From contig CAWISL010000011.1 of NCBI GenBank assembly GCA_963838795.1, positions 62,001-126,000 of the forward strand: DNA of 64,000 nt, in the 5' to 3' direction. Origin of the DNA: JAIBJN01 sp963838795 (GTDB lineage Bacteria; Actinomycetota; Thermoleophilia; Gaiellales; Gaiellaceae). This document shows positions 16,189 to 24,123 of the stretch, in pieces (position 1 is the stretch's first letter; every line of letters starts with the position of its first letter). The translations under genes were made by a program, and so were the position numbers. The notes beneath the pieces were generated by a model. It was not told the origin of the DNA. It made no database searches and was given only the letters and a program-made list of their open reading frames with translations.

Positions 16189-16216
16189 TCAAGCCGCGGC
16201 GCGGGGATGCCGATTT
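16189..16216 (+). promoter_or_regulatory. Sigma-28-like promoter of pilC
   Basis: TCAA at 16189-16192, a 16-bp spacer, then GCCGATTT at 16209-16216, eight bases before ATG 16225. The box covers an upstream in-frame ATG at 16207, which argues that 16225 is the real start. Confidence 0.55.
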
Positions 16217-16224
16217 CGGAGCGG

Positions 16225-17433
16225 ATGGCCTCGTACGCCTACACCGCGATCAACGCCACTGGCGCCGAGCTCACGGGCGAGATCAACGCGCCCGATCTCC
16301 CGGCGGCGCGCGAGCAGCTGCGGCTCCGCGGGCTCCTCGCGACCGAGCTGGCCAGTCAGGACACGGCCGGCAAGAGCCCGGCCCTCGGGGTCAAGAAGGT
16401 CAAGGCAAAGTCCCTGCAGATCTTCTCCCGCCAGTTCGCGACGATGATCGAGGCGGGGCTGAACGTCGTCACGGCGCTCGTCATCCTCGAGGAGCAGACC
16501 GAGGATCGGAAGCTTGCCTCCGTCATCACCGAGCTGCGGTCGGACGTCGAGGGAGGCCTCCTGCTCTCCGAGGCCATGGCGCGCCACCCGAAGGTCTTCT
16601 CCCGGCTCTTCATCGCGATGGTGGAAGCCGGCGAGGCCGCGGGAATCCTCGACGTCGTGCTCGACCGCGTCGCCTACCAGATCGAGAAGGAGACGAAGAT
16701 CAAGCGGCGCGTACGGGGCGCGATGATGTACCCGATCATGGTGCTGGCGTTCGCGACGCTCGTCCTGATCGGCATGCTGCTCTTCCTCGTCCCGGTCTTC
16801 GTCGGGATCTTCCAGCAGCTCGGCGGCGACCTGCCGATGCTCACGCAGATCGTCGTCACCGCGTCGGACTTCCTGCGCGCGCGCTGGTGGATCGTCTTCC
16901 CGCTCGTCGGCCTGGTCGGGTACGGGCTCGTCCGCGCGAAGCGAACCGACAAGGGCCGCCGCGTGTGGGACGCGATTCGCATCCGCGCGCCCATGGGCAT
17001 CGGCAAGGTGATCGTCAAGATCGGGATGGCGCGCTTCTCGCGCACCCTCTCGACCCTGGTCGCCGCCGGCGTCGACATCATCCGCTCCCTGGAGATCACC
17101 GGCGCGACGGCCGGAAACAGCCTGATCGAGGACGCGACCACCCTCGTCAAGGAGCGGGTTACCCAGGGCGTCCCGATCGCCGTCCCGCTCGCCGAGGCCG
17201 CGATCTTCCCGCCGATGGTCTCGCACATGGTCCGCGTCGGCGAAGAGACGGGGGAGCTCGAGAAGATGCTCTCGAAAATCGCGGACTTCTACGAGGACGA
17301 GGTCGATTCCGCGATCGCCAACCTGACGTCGATCATCGAGCCGCTGATGATGATCGCCGTCGGCGTCGTCGTCGGGGTGATCATCATCGCGATGTACCTC
17401 CCGATGTTCAAGCTGCTTACCCTGATCCAGTAG
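16225..17433 (+). CDS. pilC: Type IV pilus inner-membrane platform protein PilC
   Basis: A 402-residue GspF-family protein. It starts MASYAYTAINATGAELTGEI, the usual PilC N-terminus, then has two GspF domains: FSRQFATMIEAGLNVVTAL...LLSEAMARHPKVFSRLFIAMVEAGEAAGILD and FSRTLSTLVAAGVDIIRSLEI...VSHMVRVGEETGELEKML. Three membrane helices lie at ~165-190, ~213-235 and near the C-terminus (IEPLMMIAVGVVVGVIIIAMYLPMF). It sits between the PilB/PilT motors and the pilin. GGAG lies four bases before the chosen ATG. It is the last gene of the pilus operon; a small GCCGTC-TAG-GACGGC hairpin (17437-17451) follows. Confidence 0.93.
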   Translation: MASYAYTAINATGAELTGEINAPDLPAAREQLRLRGLLATELASQDTAGKSPALGVKKVKAKSLQIFSRQFATMIEAGLNVVTALVILEEQTEDRKLASVITELRSDVEGGLLLSEAMARHPKVFSRLFIAMVEAGEAAGILDVVLDRVAYQIEKETKIKRRVRGAMMYPIMVLAFATLVLIGMLLFLVPVFVGIFQQLGGDLPMLTQIVVTASDFLRARWWIVFPLVGLVGYGLVRAKRTDKGRRVWDAIRIRAPMGIGKVIVKIGMARFSRTLSTLVAAGVDIIRSLEITGATAGNSLIEDATTLVKERVTQGVPIAVPLAEAAIFPPMVSHMVRVGEETGELEKMLSKIADFYEDEVDSAIANLTSIIEPLMMIAVGVVVGVIIIAMYLPMFKLLTLIQ

Positions 17434-17521
17434 CTGGCCGTCTAGGACGGCGCGCAACAGTTCACATGCGCGTTCGGCGTGCACCTAGTCTGCATGAGCG
17501 CCAGCCGGCGCGAGCGGGCCG

Positions 17522-18043
17522 TTAGCCGGCGGCTGCCGGCGCGCGGCGAGGGAGGACCCAGCCAGGCCGTGGGAAGTGGCACGTGTAGCCGTTGGGAAAC
17601 TTCTCGAGATAGTCCTGGTGCTCGGGCTCGGCCTCCCAGAACGGCCCCGCCGGCTCGACCTCGGTGACCACCTTCCCCGGCCAGATGCCGGAGGCCTCGA
17701 CGTCGGCGATCGTGTCCTCCGCGACGCGGCGCTGCTCCTCGTCGAGGTAGTAGATCGCCGAGCGGTAGCTCGTCCCCATGTCGTTCCCCTGACGGTTCAG
17801 CGTCGTCGGGTCGTGGATCTGGAAGAAGAACTCGAGCAGGTCGCGGTACGACGTCTGCTCGGGGTCAAAGACGATCTCGATCGCCTCTGCGTGCGTGCCG
17901 TGGTTGCGGTAGGTCGCGTTCGGGACATCGCCGCCCGTGTAGCCGACCCTCGTCTCCAGAACGCCCGGCCGCTTCCGGATGAGGTCCTGCATCCCCCAGA
18001 AGCACCCGCCCGCGAGAATCGCCCTCTCGACCGAACCACTCAT
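17522..18043 (-). CDS. msrA: Peptide methionine sulfoxide reductase MsrA
   Basis: A 173-residue cytoplasmic enzyme that reduces methionine-S-sulfoxide in proteins. The catalytic motif GGCFWG has its Cys at residue 14. GVLETRVGYTGGDVPNATYRNHGTHAEAIEI and FFQIHDPTTLNRQGNDMGTSYRSAI are MsrA hallmarks. No C-terminal resolving Cys pair is visible, so thioredoxin would act on the sulfenic acid directly or via another Cys. ATG 18043 follows AGGAGG at good spacing. It diverges from ftsH. Confidence 0.95.
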   Translation of the reverse strand: MSGSVERAILAGGCFWGMQDLIRKRPGVLETRVGYTGGDVPNATYRNHGTHAEAIEIVFDPEQTSYRDLLEFFFQIHDPTTLNRQGNDMGTSYRSAIYYLDEEQRRVAEDTIADVEASGIWPGKVVTEVEPAGPFWEAEPEHQDYLEKFPNGYTCHFPRPGWVLPRRAPAAAG

Positions 18044-18194
18044 CACGCCACCTCCTGACGATTACGACTCCGCGGTCAATGTACCTTCGGCGCCGAAGGT
18101 CCCGGCATCTCCGCGGCTCGCGCCCGTGAGTGCCCAGGCGGATGCCCTCGTCGCCCGCCTGGTTCCGGGGGCCGATCAGCGAGGGCTTGGGGTC

Positions 18195-18200
18195 TATCCT
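18195..18200 (+). promoter_or_regulatory. Candidate -10 hexamer for leaderless ftsH
   Basis: TATCCT, six bases before the GTG start at 18207. The spacing would give a leaderless mRNA. No clear -35 element lies 17 bp upstream. Confidence 0.35.
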
Positions 18201-18206
18201 GGTCAG

Positions 18207-20171
18207 GTGGCACAGGAGGAAGGCCCACAGCGGGGCGATTTGCCCCAGGCACCGACCTCGCCACGATCGGCGCAGCCCCCACAGCGCTCGCCAACGATCC
18301 CGTCGCAGCGGCCGCGCATCAGCGTCCGCTGGTGGTGGATCGTGGCCGGGCTCGCGTTGCTCGCCCTCAACTATTTCGCGGGCACGCGGATCACCGAGGA
18401 CAAGACGCGGCTCAGTGTGCCCTATAGCCCCTTCTTTCTCGAGCAGGTGCGGGAGGGAAACGTGGCCGAGATCACCTCCGAAGGAACGACCATCCAGGGC
18501 GCGTTCGAGCGCCCCGAGCGCTACGGCGATTCGGAGCCGGCGACGGAGTTCGAGACCGAGATCCCCGCCTTCGCGGACACCGACGCGCTCTCGCGCTCGC
18601 TCGAGAGCACCCAGGTGGTCGTCAATGCCGAGCCGCTCGACGCTGGTCCGCCCTGGTGGCAGGCCCTGCTCATCGGCTTCGGCCCGACGTTCCTCCTCGT
18701 CGGGCTCCTCGTCTTCTTCTTGCGCCGCGCGGGCAGTGCGCAAGGCGCGCTCACGGCATTCGGCCGTTCACGCGCGCGCCGCTACGAGCCCTCCGGCGAC
18801 CGGGTGACATTCGCCGACGTCGCCGGCGTTGAAGAGGCGGAGGCGGAGCTGGTCGAGGTGGTCGACTTCCTGCGCCGCCCGGACAAGTACCGACGGCTGG
18901 GAGGCCGCGTCCCCCGCGGTGTGCTGCTCGTCGGGCCGCCAGGAACCGGCAAGACGCTGCTCGCGCGGGCCGTGGCGGGTGAGGCGAACGTGCCCTTCTT
19001 TTCCCTGTCCGCGTCCGAGTTCGTCGAAGCGATCGTCGGCATCGGCGCCTCGCGGGTACGCGACCTCTTCGCGCAGGCCAAGGAGGCAGCGCCGGCGATC
19101 GTCTTCATCGACGAGCTCGACGCGATCGGTCGCTCCCGCACCGCCGGGGTAGCGGGCTTCAGCGGCGGCAACGACGAGCGCGAGCAGACGCTGAACCAGA
19201 TTCTGACCGAGATGGACGGCTTCGACTCGTCGACCAGCGTGATCGTCATCGGCGCGACCAACCGCCCAGAAGTGCTCGACCAGGCACTGCTTCGCCCCGG
19301 GCGCTTCGACCGCCGTGTCGCCGTGCAGCCACCTGACCGCGCCGGCCGCGAGCAGATCCTCCGGGTGCACACGCGCGGCGTGCCTCTCGCACCGAACGTC
19401 GATCTGGGTCGTCTTGCGGCCACCACTCCGGGGATGGTCGGGGCCGACCTGGCGAACCTGGTCAACGAGGCCGCACTCCTGGCGGCGCGACGCGAACACG
19501 AGGCAGTCGAGGAGTCCGACTTCACGGACGCATTGGAGCGGATCGTGCTTGGGGCGGAGCGGCAGATCATGATCAGCCCGGAGGACCGGCGCCGCACGGC
19601 CTATCACGAGGCGGGCCACGCGATCGTCGGCATGCTCACCGCCGGTGCCGACCCCGTGCGCAAGATTTCGATCATTCCGCGAGCGACGTCCCTCGGCGTG
19701 ACCTTCTCGGCGCCGGAGGCCGACCGCTACAACTACCAGGAGCGGGAACTGCAGGCTCGGATCAAGGTCTCCCTCGGCGGGCGCGGCGCCGAGGAGATCG
19801 TCTTTACTCAGCCGACGACCGGCGCCGAGTCCGACATCCAGCAGCTGACCGAGATCGCGCGTCACATGGTCGGCCGCTGGGGCATGAGCAACAAAGTGGG
19901 ACCGCTCGCTGTCATCCCCGTGGACGGACGCGGCCCGCTCCTGCCCGGCGCCTCTGACGTCTCGGAGCACACGCAGCAACTGATAGACGAGGAGGTACGA
20001 CGGATCGTGGAAGAGGCGCATCACCAGGTCGTCACCCTGCTGCGGGAGAACCGCGACAAGCTCGACTCCCTCGCAAAAGCTCTGCTCGAGCACGAGACGC
20101 TCGACGAGCATGAGGCCTACGCAGCGGCCGGAGTCACGCGTGCTGCGACGGCGACGCATACGCATCGGTGA
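18207..20171 (+). CDS. ftsH: ATP-dependent zinc metalloprotease FtsH
   Basis: A 654-residue membrane AAA+ protease for membrane-protein quality control. A Pro-rich N-terminus leads to helix 1 (~37-58, WWWIVAGLALLALNYFAG), an extracytoplasmic domain (~60-145) and helix 2 (~152-172). The AAA core has Walker A GPPGTGKT at 243-250, Walker B IVFIDELDAIG and the SRH region ATNRPEVLDQALLRPGRFDR. The zinc site is H467-E468-x2-H471 (HEAGH), with the third ligand in ESDIQQ. It ends in a His/Thr-rich tail. GTG 18207 keeps the usual N-terminal length; in-frame codons reaching back to 17979 overlap msrA. Confidence 0.93.
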   Translation: MAQEEGPQRGDLPQAPTSPRSAQPPQRSPTIPSQRPRISVRWWWIVAGLALLALNYFAGTRITEDKTRLSVPYSPFFLEQVREGNVAEITSEGTTIQGAFERPERYGDSEPATEFETEIPAFADTDALSRSLESTQVVVNAEPLDAGPPWWQALLIGFGPTFLLVGLLVFFLRRAGSAQGALTAFGRSRARRYEPSGDRVTFADVAGVEEAEAELVEVVDFLRRPDKYRRLGGRVPRGVLLVGPPGTGKTLLARAVAGEANVPFFSLSASEFVEAIVGIGASRVRDLFAQAKEAAPAIVFIDELDAIGRSRTAGVAGFSGGNDEREQTLNQILTEMDGFDSSTSVIVIGATNRPEVLDQALLRPGRFDRRVAVQPPDRAGREQILRVHTRGVPLAPNVDLGRLAATTPGMVGADLANLVNEAALLAARREHEAVEESDFTDALERIVLGAERQIMISPEDRRRTAYHEAGHAIVGMLTAGADPVRKISIIPRATSLGVTFSAPEADRYNYQERELQARIKVSLGGRGAEEIVFTQPTTGAESDIQQLTEIARHMVGRWGMSNKVGPLAVIPVDGRGPLLPGASDVSEHTQQLIDEEVRRIVEEAHHQVVTLLRENRDKLDSLAKALLEHETLDEHEAYAAAGVTRAATATHTHR

Positions 20172-20317
20172 CCTTCTTGCACGCCGATTGGACTCGCTCA
20201 CCCAGGCGATGGTGAGGGTGGCTCTCAAGGTGGTCGAGCTCGACCGACGGCTTGTTATCTCAACCACTGCGCCTTTGTCCCAGACCACGTCAGGGCGAGC
20301 GCCTACCCTGTGAGGTC

Positions 20318-20710
20318 GTGCCCGCGATCCAGACCATCCTCGTCGCCTACGACGATCCCGAGAGCCGTACGCTCTCGCGTGCTGCCGACCTGGCCGCAGC
20401 CCTCAAAGCCGCCCTGATCGTGACCAACGTCGCGCCTGCCGACCACGACTCGGCCGAAGACGTGACCCACTACGGTCAGGGCCGGCTCGACCAGGCGCGG
20501 GCCTACCTGGCCGAGCGCGGGCTCGACGCGGAGCTCGTCCAGTCCGCGGGACAGCCTGCCGAGGCGATCGTCTCCCTTGCCGACGAGCGCAAGGCCGACC
20601 TCATCGTGGTCGGCATGCGCAAGAAGCGGTTCTTCGAACGGCTCGTCGAGGGGAGCGTCGCGCAGGACGTGATGCGCCGGGCGACGTGCGACGTCCTCGC
20701 CGTCCACTGA
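20318..20710 (+). CDS. Universal stress protein (UspA family)
   Basis: A 130-residue single Usp domain: AIQTILVAYDDPESRTLSRAADLAAAL (first strand and helix), QPAEAIVSLADERKADLIVVGM and a C-terminal CDVLAVH strand. The ATP-loop pattern GxxG is incomplete (GMRKKRFFERLVEGS), so nucleotide binding is doubtful. The GTG 20318 start gives a compact domain. TACCCT at 20304-20309, eight bases upstream, could be a -10 for a leaderless mRNA. The 146-bp gap before it holds a 14-bp perfect palindrome (20232-20245) and nothing else I can name. Confidence 0.85.
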   Translation: MPAIQTILVAYDDPESRTLSRAADLAAALKAALIVTNVAPADHDSAEDVTHYGQGRLDQARAYLAERGLDAELVQSAGQPAEAIVSLADERKADLIVVGMRKKRFFERLVEGSVAQDVMRRATCDVLAVH

Positions 20711-20717
20711 CGCGAAA

Positions 20718-21626
20718 GTGAACGATCCGCGCCTTGCCCTCGCCGGCTTCATCACGGGGCTCCTCGTCGGGATGACCGGCATGGGGGGCGGCGCGCTGAT
20801 GACGCCGCTCCTGATCTTCATTTTCAACTTCAACCCGGCGACGGCGATCGGGACCGACATCCTGCACGGCGCCATCTTCAAGTCCTTCGGGGCGGTCAGG
20901 CATCGGCGGCTTGGCACCGTGCGGGCCCGGCTCGCCGGCTGGATGCTTGTGGGGAGCGCTCCCTCGTCGCTCGTCGGGGTGTGGACCGCGACCTACCTGA
21001 CGGACCGCTACGGCGACAGCGTCGACTCGGTGCAGGGCCAGGTGCTCGGCTACACGCTCCTTTTCGGATCGCTCGCGTTCGTTGCGAAGGCGCTCCTGCA
21101 TCGAAGCGGGCCGGCGGCGGGCCTCGGTCGGCTCTCGACCAGAGATCGAATCGTCGCCGTCTCCATCGGCGTCGTCGGCGGCTTTATCGTCGGCCTGACC
21201 TCGGTCGGGAGCGGGACGCTCTTCGCCCTCGCCATGCTCCTCGCCTTCCCGCTAGCGGCGAGGTTCGTCGTCGGCACGGACATCGCCCACGCGGCGGCGC
21301 TGCTCTGGGTGGCCGGGATCGGACATCTCGTCGCCGGCAACGTCGACGTTCCCGCAATCGGCTGGCTTCTGGTCGGCTCGATCCCGGGCATCCTGGTCGG
21401 CAGCCAGATCAGCGTTGGGCTGCCGGAGACGGTGCTCCGCTTCTCCCTCGCCGCCGTCCTCGCCCTGAGCGGCCTCAAGCTCCTCGACGTTCCCTACGCG
21501 AACGAGCTGGTGATCGTCTCCCTCGCCGCCGGGCTCGCGGCGCTGATCGTCTGGGGCGTCAGCGCCGTCGTCAGGCGATCGAGGCCGGCCGCCAAGGAGC
21601 CGCCTCCTACCCGAGCAGGGCCCTGA
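20718..21626 (+). CDS. TauE/SafE-family anion permease
   Basis: A 302-residue polytopic protein with about eight membrane helices in two related halves. It begins LALAGFITGLLVGMTGMGGGALMTPLLIFIFNFNPATAIGTDILHGAIFKSFGA, the family signature, and the second half repeats it (GGFIVGLTSVGSGTLFALAMLL...GTDIAHAAALLW). Members export sulfite, sulfoacetate or other organic anions; the substrate here is unknown. Its 3' end overlaps the convergent arsR by 20 bp. It starts eight bases after the stress protein gene and may be co-transcribed with it. Confidence 0.85.
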   Translation: MNDPRLALAGFITGLLVGMTGMGGGALMTPLLIFIFNFNPATAIGTDILHGAIFKSFGAVRHRRLGTVRARLAGWMLVGSAPSSLVGVWTATYLTDRYGDSVDSVQGQVLGYTLLFGSLAFVAKALLHRSGPAAGLGRLSTRDRIVAVSIGVVGGFIVGLTSVGSGTLFALAMLLAFPLAARFVVGTDIAHAAALLWVAGIGHLVAGNVDVPAIGWLLVGSIPGILVGSQISVGLPETVLRFSLAAVLALSGLKLLDVPYANELVIVSLAAGLAALIVWGVSAVVRRSRPAAKEPPPTRAGP

Positions 21627-21936
21627 CCGACCCGAGCGACTCCGCGGCTACCCGGTAGTACGCCCAGCTTCCGCGCTGTTCCCGGGTCACGAGGCCCGCG
21701 TTCAGGAGCGCCTTGAGATGGTGGCTGACCGTGCCCTGGGCGAGGCCCAGCGGCTCCACCAGGTGGCAGACGCAGGCCTCGCCATCCGGCTGGGCCTGGA
21801 TCAGGCTCAGGAGGCGGAGTCGGGCCGGATCGGCCAGCACCTTCAACACGCCTGCCAGCTCGTCGGCCTCGGTCGGCTCGAGCGCCTGCTGGAGCAGAGG
21901 AGGGCAGGTGGCGGCAACGGTGGCGACGGTTCTCAT
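21607..21936 (-). CDS. arsR: ArsR-family arsenic/metal-responsive repressor (copy 1)
   Basis: A 109-residue winged-helix repressor. The core is LKVLADPARLRLLSLIQ, then the metal-site motif C55-V-C57 in EACVCHLVEPLGL, and the recognition helix QGTVSHHLKALLNAGLVTREQRGSWAYYRV. An extra Cys at 11 could be the third As(III) ligand, as in N-terminal-Cys ArsR types. It diverges from arsC across a region with two operator palindromes, so it probably represses both itself and arsC-aqp. Confidence 0.9.
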   Translation of the reverse strand: MRTVATVAATCPPLLQQALEPTEADELAGVLKVLADPARLRLLSLIQAQPDGEACVCHLVEPLGLAQGTVSHHLKALLNAGLVTREQRGSWAYYRVAAESLGSVRALLG

Positions 21937-21949
21937 CTGGTGAAAGGAT

Positions 21950-22000
21950 ATTGACGGCTGTCGATCCCTACGGCAAGATCGGGCATCGACGGCGATCGAT
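21950..22000. promoter_or_regulatory. ArsR operator pair and arsC promoter
   Basis: Two copies of an interrupted palindrome: ATTGAC-N4-GTCGAT at 21950-21965 and ATCGAC-N4-ATCGAT at 21985-22000. A candidate arsC promoter has TTGACG (21951-21956), a 17-bp spacer and CAAGAT (21974-21979), so one operator covers the -35 and the other the start of transcription. The same motif pair occurs before the second arsR. Confidence 0.65.
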
Positions 22001-22016
22001 CCCGAGGAGGCGTGCG

Positions 22017-22652
22017 ATGGACGTGCTCGACCCGGTCACCCAGCACCACGTGAGACAGGCTGCCGACGCGCTCGCCGGCGAGTTCGAGGGCACCTTCTCC
22101 CAGGAGACGATCGAGCGGTACATCGCCGAGTCGCTCGATCTGCTCGGCGATGCGAGGATCAACGTGTTCGTGCCGGTGCTCGCGCACCGCTTCGCCCGTG
22201 AGCGATTGAAGGCGCTCGGCCAGTCCGAAGGGATGATCGTGAAGGACGTTCCCGAAGTGCTCTTCGTCTGTGTCCAGAACGCCGGCCGTTCCCAGATGGC
22301 AGCGGGGCTCATGAACTACCGGGCGCAGGGCGCGGTGCACGTGCGCTCGGCCGGCTCGGATCCCGCCGAGGAGATCAACCCGGCGGTCGCCGAGGCGATG
22401 GCCGAGCTCGGCATCGACCTCGGCGAGGAGTTCCCCAAGCCCCTGACCGACGAGGTCGTCCGTGCCGCGGACGCGGTGATCACGATGGGCTGCGGCGACG
22501 CCTGCCCCATCTACCCGGGCAAGCGCTATCTCGACTGGGAGCTCGAGGATCCGGCGGGCCGGGATCTCGAAGCGGTGCGCGTGATCCGCGACGAGATCGA
22601 CGCGCGCGTGCAGGCCCTCCTCGCCGAGCTCGTCTCCGAACGCGGAGAGTGA
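22017..22652 (+). CDS. arsC: Arsenate reductase, low-molecular-weight phosphatase type with N-terminal helical domain
   Basis: A 211-residue enzyme reducing arsenate to arsenite. Residues ~1-70 form an all-helical N-terminal extension (DALAGEFEGTFSQETIERYIAES, FVPVLAHRFARERL) known from actinobacterial mycothiol-linked ArsC proteins. The catalytic domain has the P-loop C85-x5-R91 (VCVQNAGRSQMAAGL) and MGCGDACPIYPGKRYLDWELEDPAG. The reductant is probably mycothiol/mycoredoxin or thioredoxin. ATG 22017 has GAGGAGG upstream. It overlaps the aquaporin gene by four bases. Confidence 0.92.
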   Translation: MDVLDPVTQHHVRQAADALAGEFEGTFSQETIERYIAESLDLLGDARINVFVPVLAHRFARERLKALGQSEGMIVKDVPEVLFVCVQNAGRSQMAAGLMNYRAQGAVHVRSAGSDPAEEINPAVAEAMAELGIDLGEEFPKPLTDEVVRAADAVITMGCGDACPIYPGKRYLDWELEDPAGRDLEAVRVIRDEIDARVQALLAELVSERGE

Positions 22653-23332
22653 CCGTCGGTCGCCGCCTCGCCGCCGAGGCGCTCGGCACCTTCGCGCTGG
22701 TCTTCTTCGGCGCGGGTGCGATCATGGTCGACGCCGAGAGCGGTGGTCTCGGCCAGCTTGGCGTCGCGGTCGCGTTCGGCCTCGCGATCACGACGATGGT
22801 CTACGGGCTGGGCCACGTCTCGGGCGCCCACTTCAACCCTGCTGTCTCGTTCGGCTTCGCTCTCACCCGGCATTTTCCGTGGAGCGGGGTCGTAGGCTAC
22901 TGGGCTGCGCAAGCTGCCGGAGCTGTCGCCGCCGCCCTGCTGCTCCGCGCCTCGCTCGGCGACGTCGCGAACGTCGGCGCGACGCTTCCCTCGGGCTCCG
23001 ACCGCCAGTCGTTCCTTTGGGAGGTCGTGCTCACGTTCTTCCTGATGCTCGTGGTCATGGCCGTGGCAACCGACACGCGGGCGGTCGGCGAGGCCGCAGC
23101 GCTGGCAATCGGCGGGACGGTCGGGCTCTGCGCCCTCGTCGGCGGGCCCGTGAGCGGTGCCTCGATGAACCCTGCGCGCTCGCTGGGGCCTGCGCTCGTC
23201 TCCGGCGACCTCTCCTCGCTCTGGATCTACCTGCTCGCGCCGCTCGTCGGCGCCTCGTTGGCGGCGCTCGCCTACCAGGTCCTGCGCGGCGAGCTGCGGC
23301 CCGTCAGCAGCAGCCCGGCGCCGCGGCGCTGA
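22649..23332 (+). CDS. aqpS: Aquaglyceroporin (MIP family), likely arsenite channel AqpS
   Basis: A 227-residue channel with six membrane helices and the two pore motifs in GAHFNPAVSF and GASMNPARSLGPA. Its GTG start overlaps the arsC stop, so the two proteins are made together. In Sinorhizobium an AqpS in the same position lets arsenite made by ArsC leave the cell down its gradient; the fusion-like gene order suggests the same here. No ArsB or Acr3 pump is in the window. Its last 29 bp overlap the convergent arsM. Confidence 0.88.
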   Translation: MTVGRRLAAEALGTFALVFFGAGAIMVDAESGGLGQLGVAVAFGLAITTMVYGLGHVSGAHFNPAVSFGFALTRHFPWSGVVGYWAAQAAGAVAAALLLRASLGDVANVGATLPSGSDRQSFLWEVVLTFFLMLVVMAVATDTRAVGEAAALAIGGTVGLCALVGGPVSGASMNPARSLGPALVSGDLSSLWIYLLAPLVGASLAALAYQVLRGELRPVSSSPAPRR

Positions 23333-24119
23333 GCTCTGCCGGCTCCTGGACCGGCGAGTCGGCGGGCCAGCGGGCCTTGACGATCGCGCCGTGAATGCCG
23401 TCGGCGACCTCGTGCGTGAACTGGACCGAGACGTCCTCGAAGCCTGCCGCCGCGAAGGCGGCCTCGTACTCACCCTTCGACAGGGCGCCGGCGACGCAGC
23501 CGACGTGGGAGCCGCGCTCGGCCCGCTCCTCCGCGGAGAGCCGGTTCTCGGCGACGACGTCGGAGATGCCGATGCGCCCGCCGGGCCGGAGCACGCGGGC
23601 GAGCTCGGCGAAGACGGCGGGCTTGTCCGGCGAGAGGTTGACGACGCAGTTGGAGATGACCACGTCGACGGAGTCGGCCGGCAGCGGCACGTCTTCGATG
23701 ACGCCGCGCAGGAAGACGGCGTTCCTGACGCCCGCCTCGCGGGCGTTGCGCTGGGCCAGGCTGAGCATCTCGGGGGTCATATCGAGCCCGAAGGCGAGGC
23801 CGGCAGGGCCGACGCGCTTCGCGGAGAGGATGACGTCGATCCCGCCGCCGGAACCGAGGTCGAGCACGACCTCACCCTCCCGCAGCTCGGCCACCGCGGT
23901 CGGGTTGCCGCAGCCGAGGCTGGCCAGGGCAGCCGTCTCGGGAAGCTCACCGCGCTGCTCGGCGTCGTAGAGCGCCGAGCCGAAGTCCGCGTCGGGCGCC
24001 GCGCCACTGCAGCAGCTCCCGCCGCCGCAGCTTCCCTGCGCTCCCTCGCTGGCGGCGAGGGCGGCCTCCGCATACTTCTCGCGCACCTCTTCGCGGACCG
24101 TGTCTGCCGACGTTTCCAT
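23304..24119 (-). CDS. arsM: Arsenite S-adenosylmethionine methyltransferase ArsM
   Basis: A 271-residue class I methyltransferase. The SAM site is VVLDLGSGGGIDVILSA. The three arsenite-binding cysteines characteristic of ArsM are present: C70 (SLGCGNPTA), C158 (SNCVVNLSP) and C208 (HVGCVAGAL). The N-terminus has a Cys cluster (CGGGSCC) and the protein ends GCC, both possible extra As(III) ligands. It methylates As(III) to volatile or excretable forms. ATG 24119 has AAGGAGG upstream and lies 4 bp after the arsR stop, so the two form an operon. Confidence 0.93.
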   Translation of the reverse strand: METSADTVREEVREKYAEAALAASEGAQGSCGGGSCCSGAAPDADFGSALYDAEQRGELPETAALASLGCGNPTAVAELREGEVVLDLGSGGGIDVILSAKRVGPAGLAFGLDMTPEMLSLAQRNAREAGVRNAVFLRGVIEDVPLPADSVDVVISNCVVNLSPDKPAVFAELARVLRPGGRIGISDVVAENRLSAEERAERGSHVGCVAGALSKGEYEAAFAAAGFEDVSVQFTHEVADGIHGAIVKARWPADSPVQEPAELSAAAPGCC

Positions 24120-24123
24120 CTCT

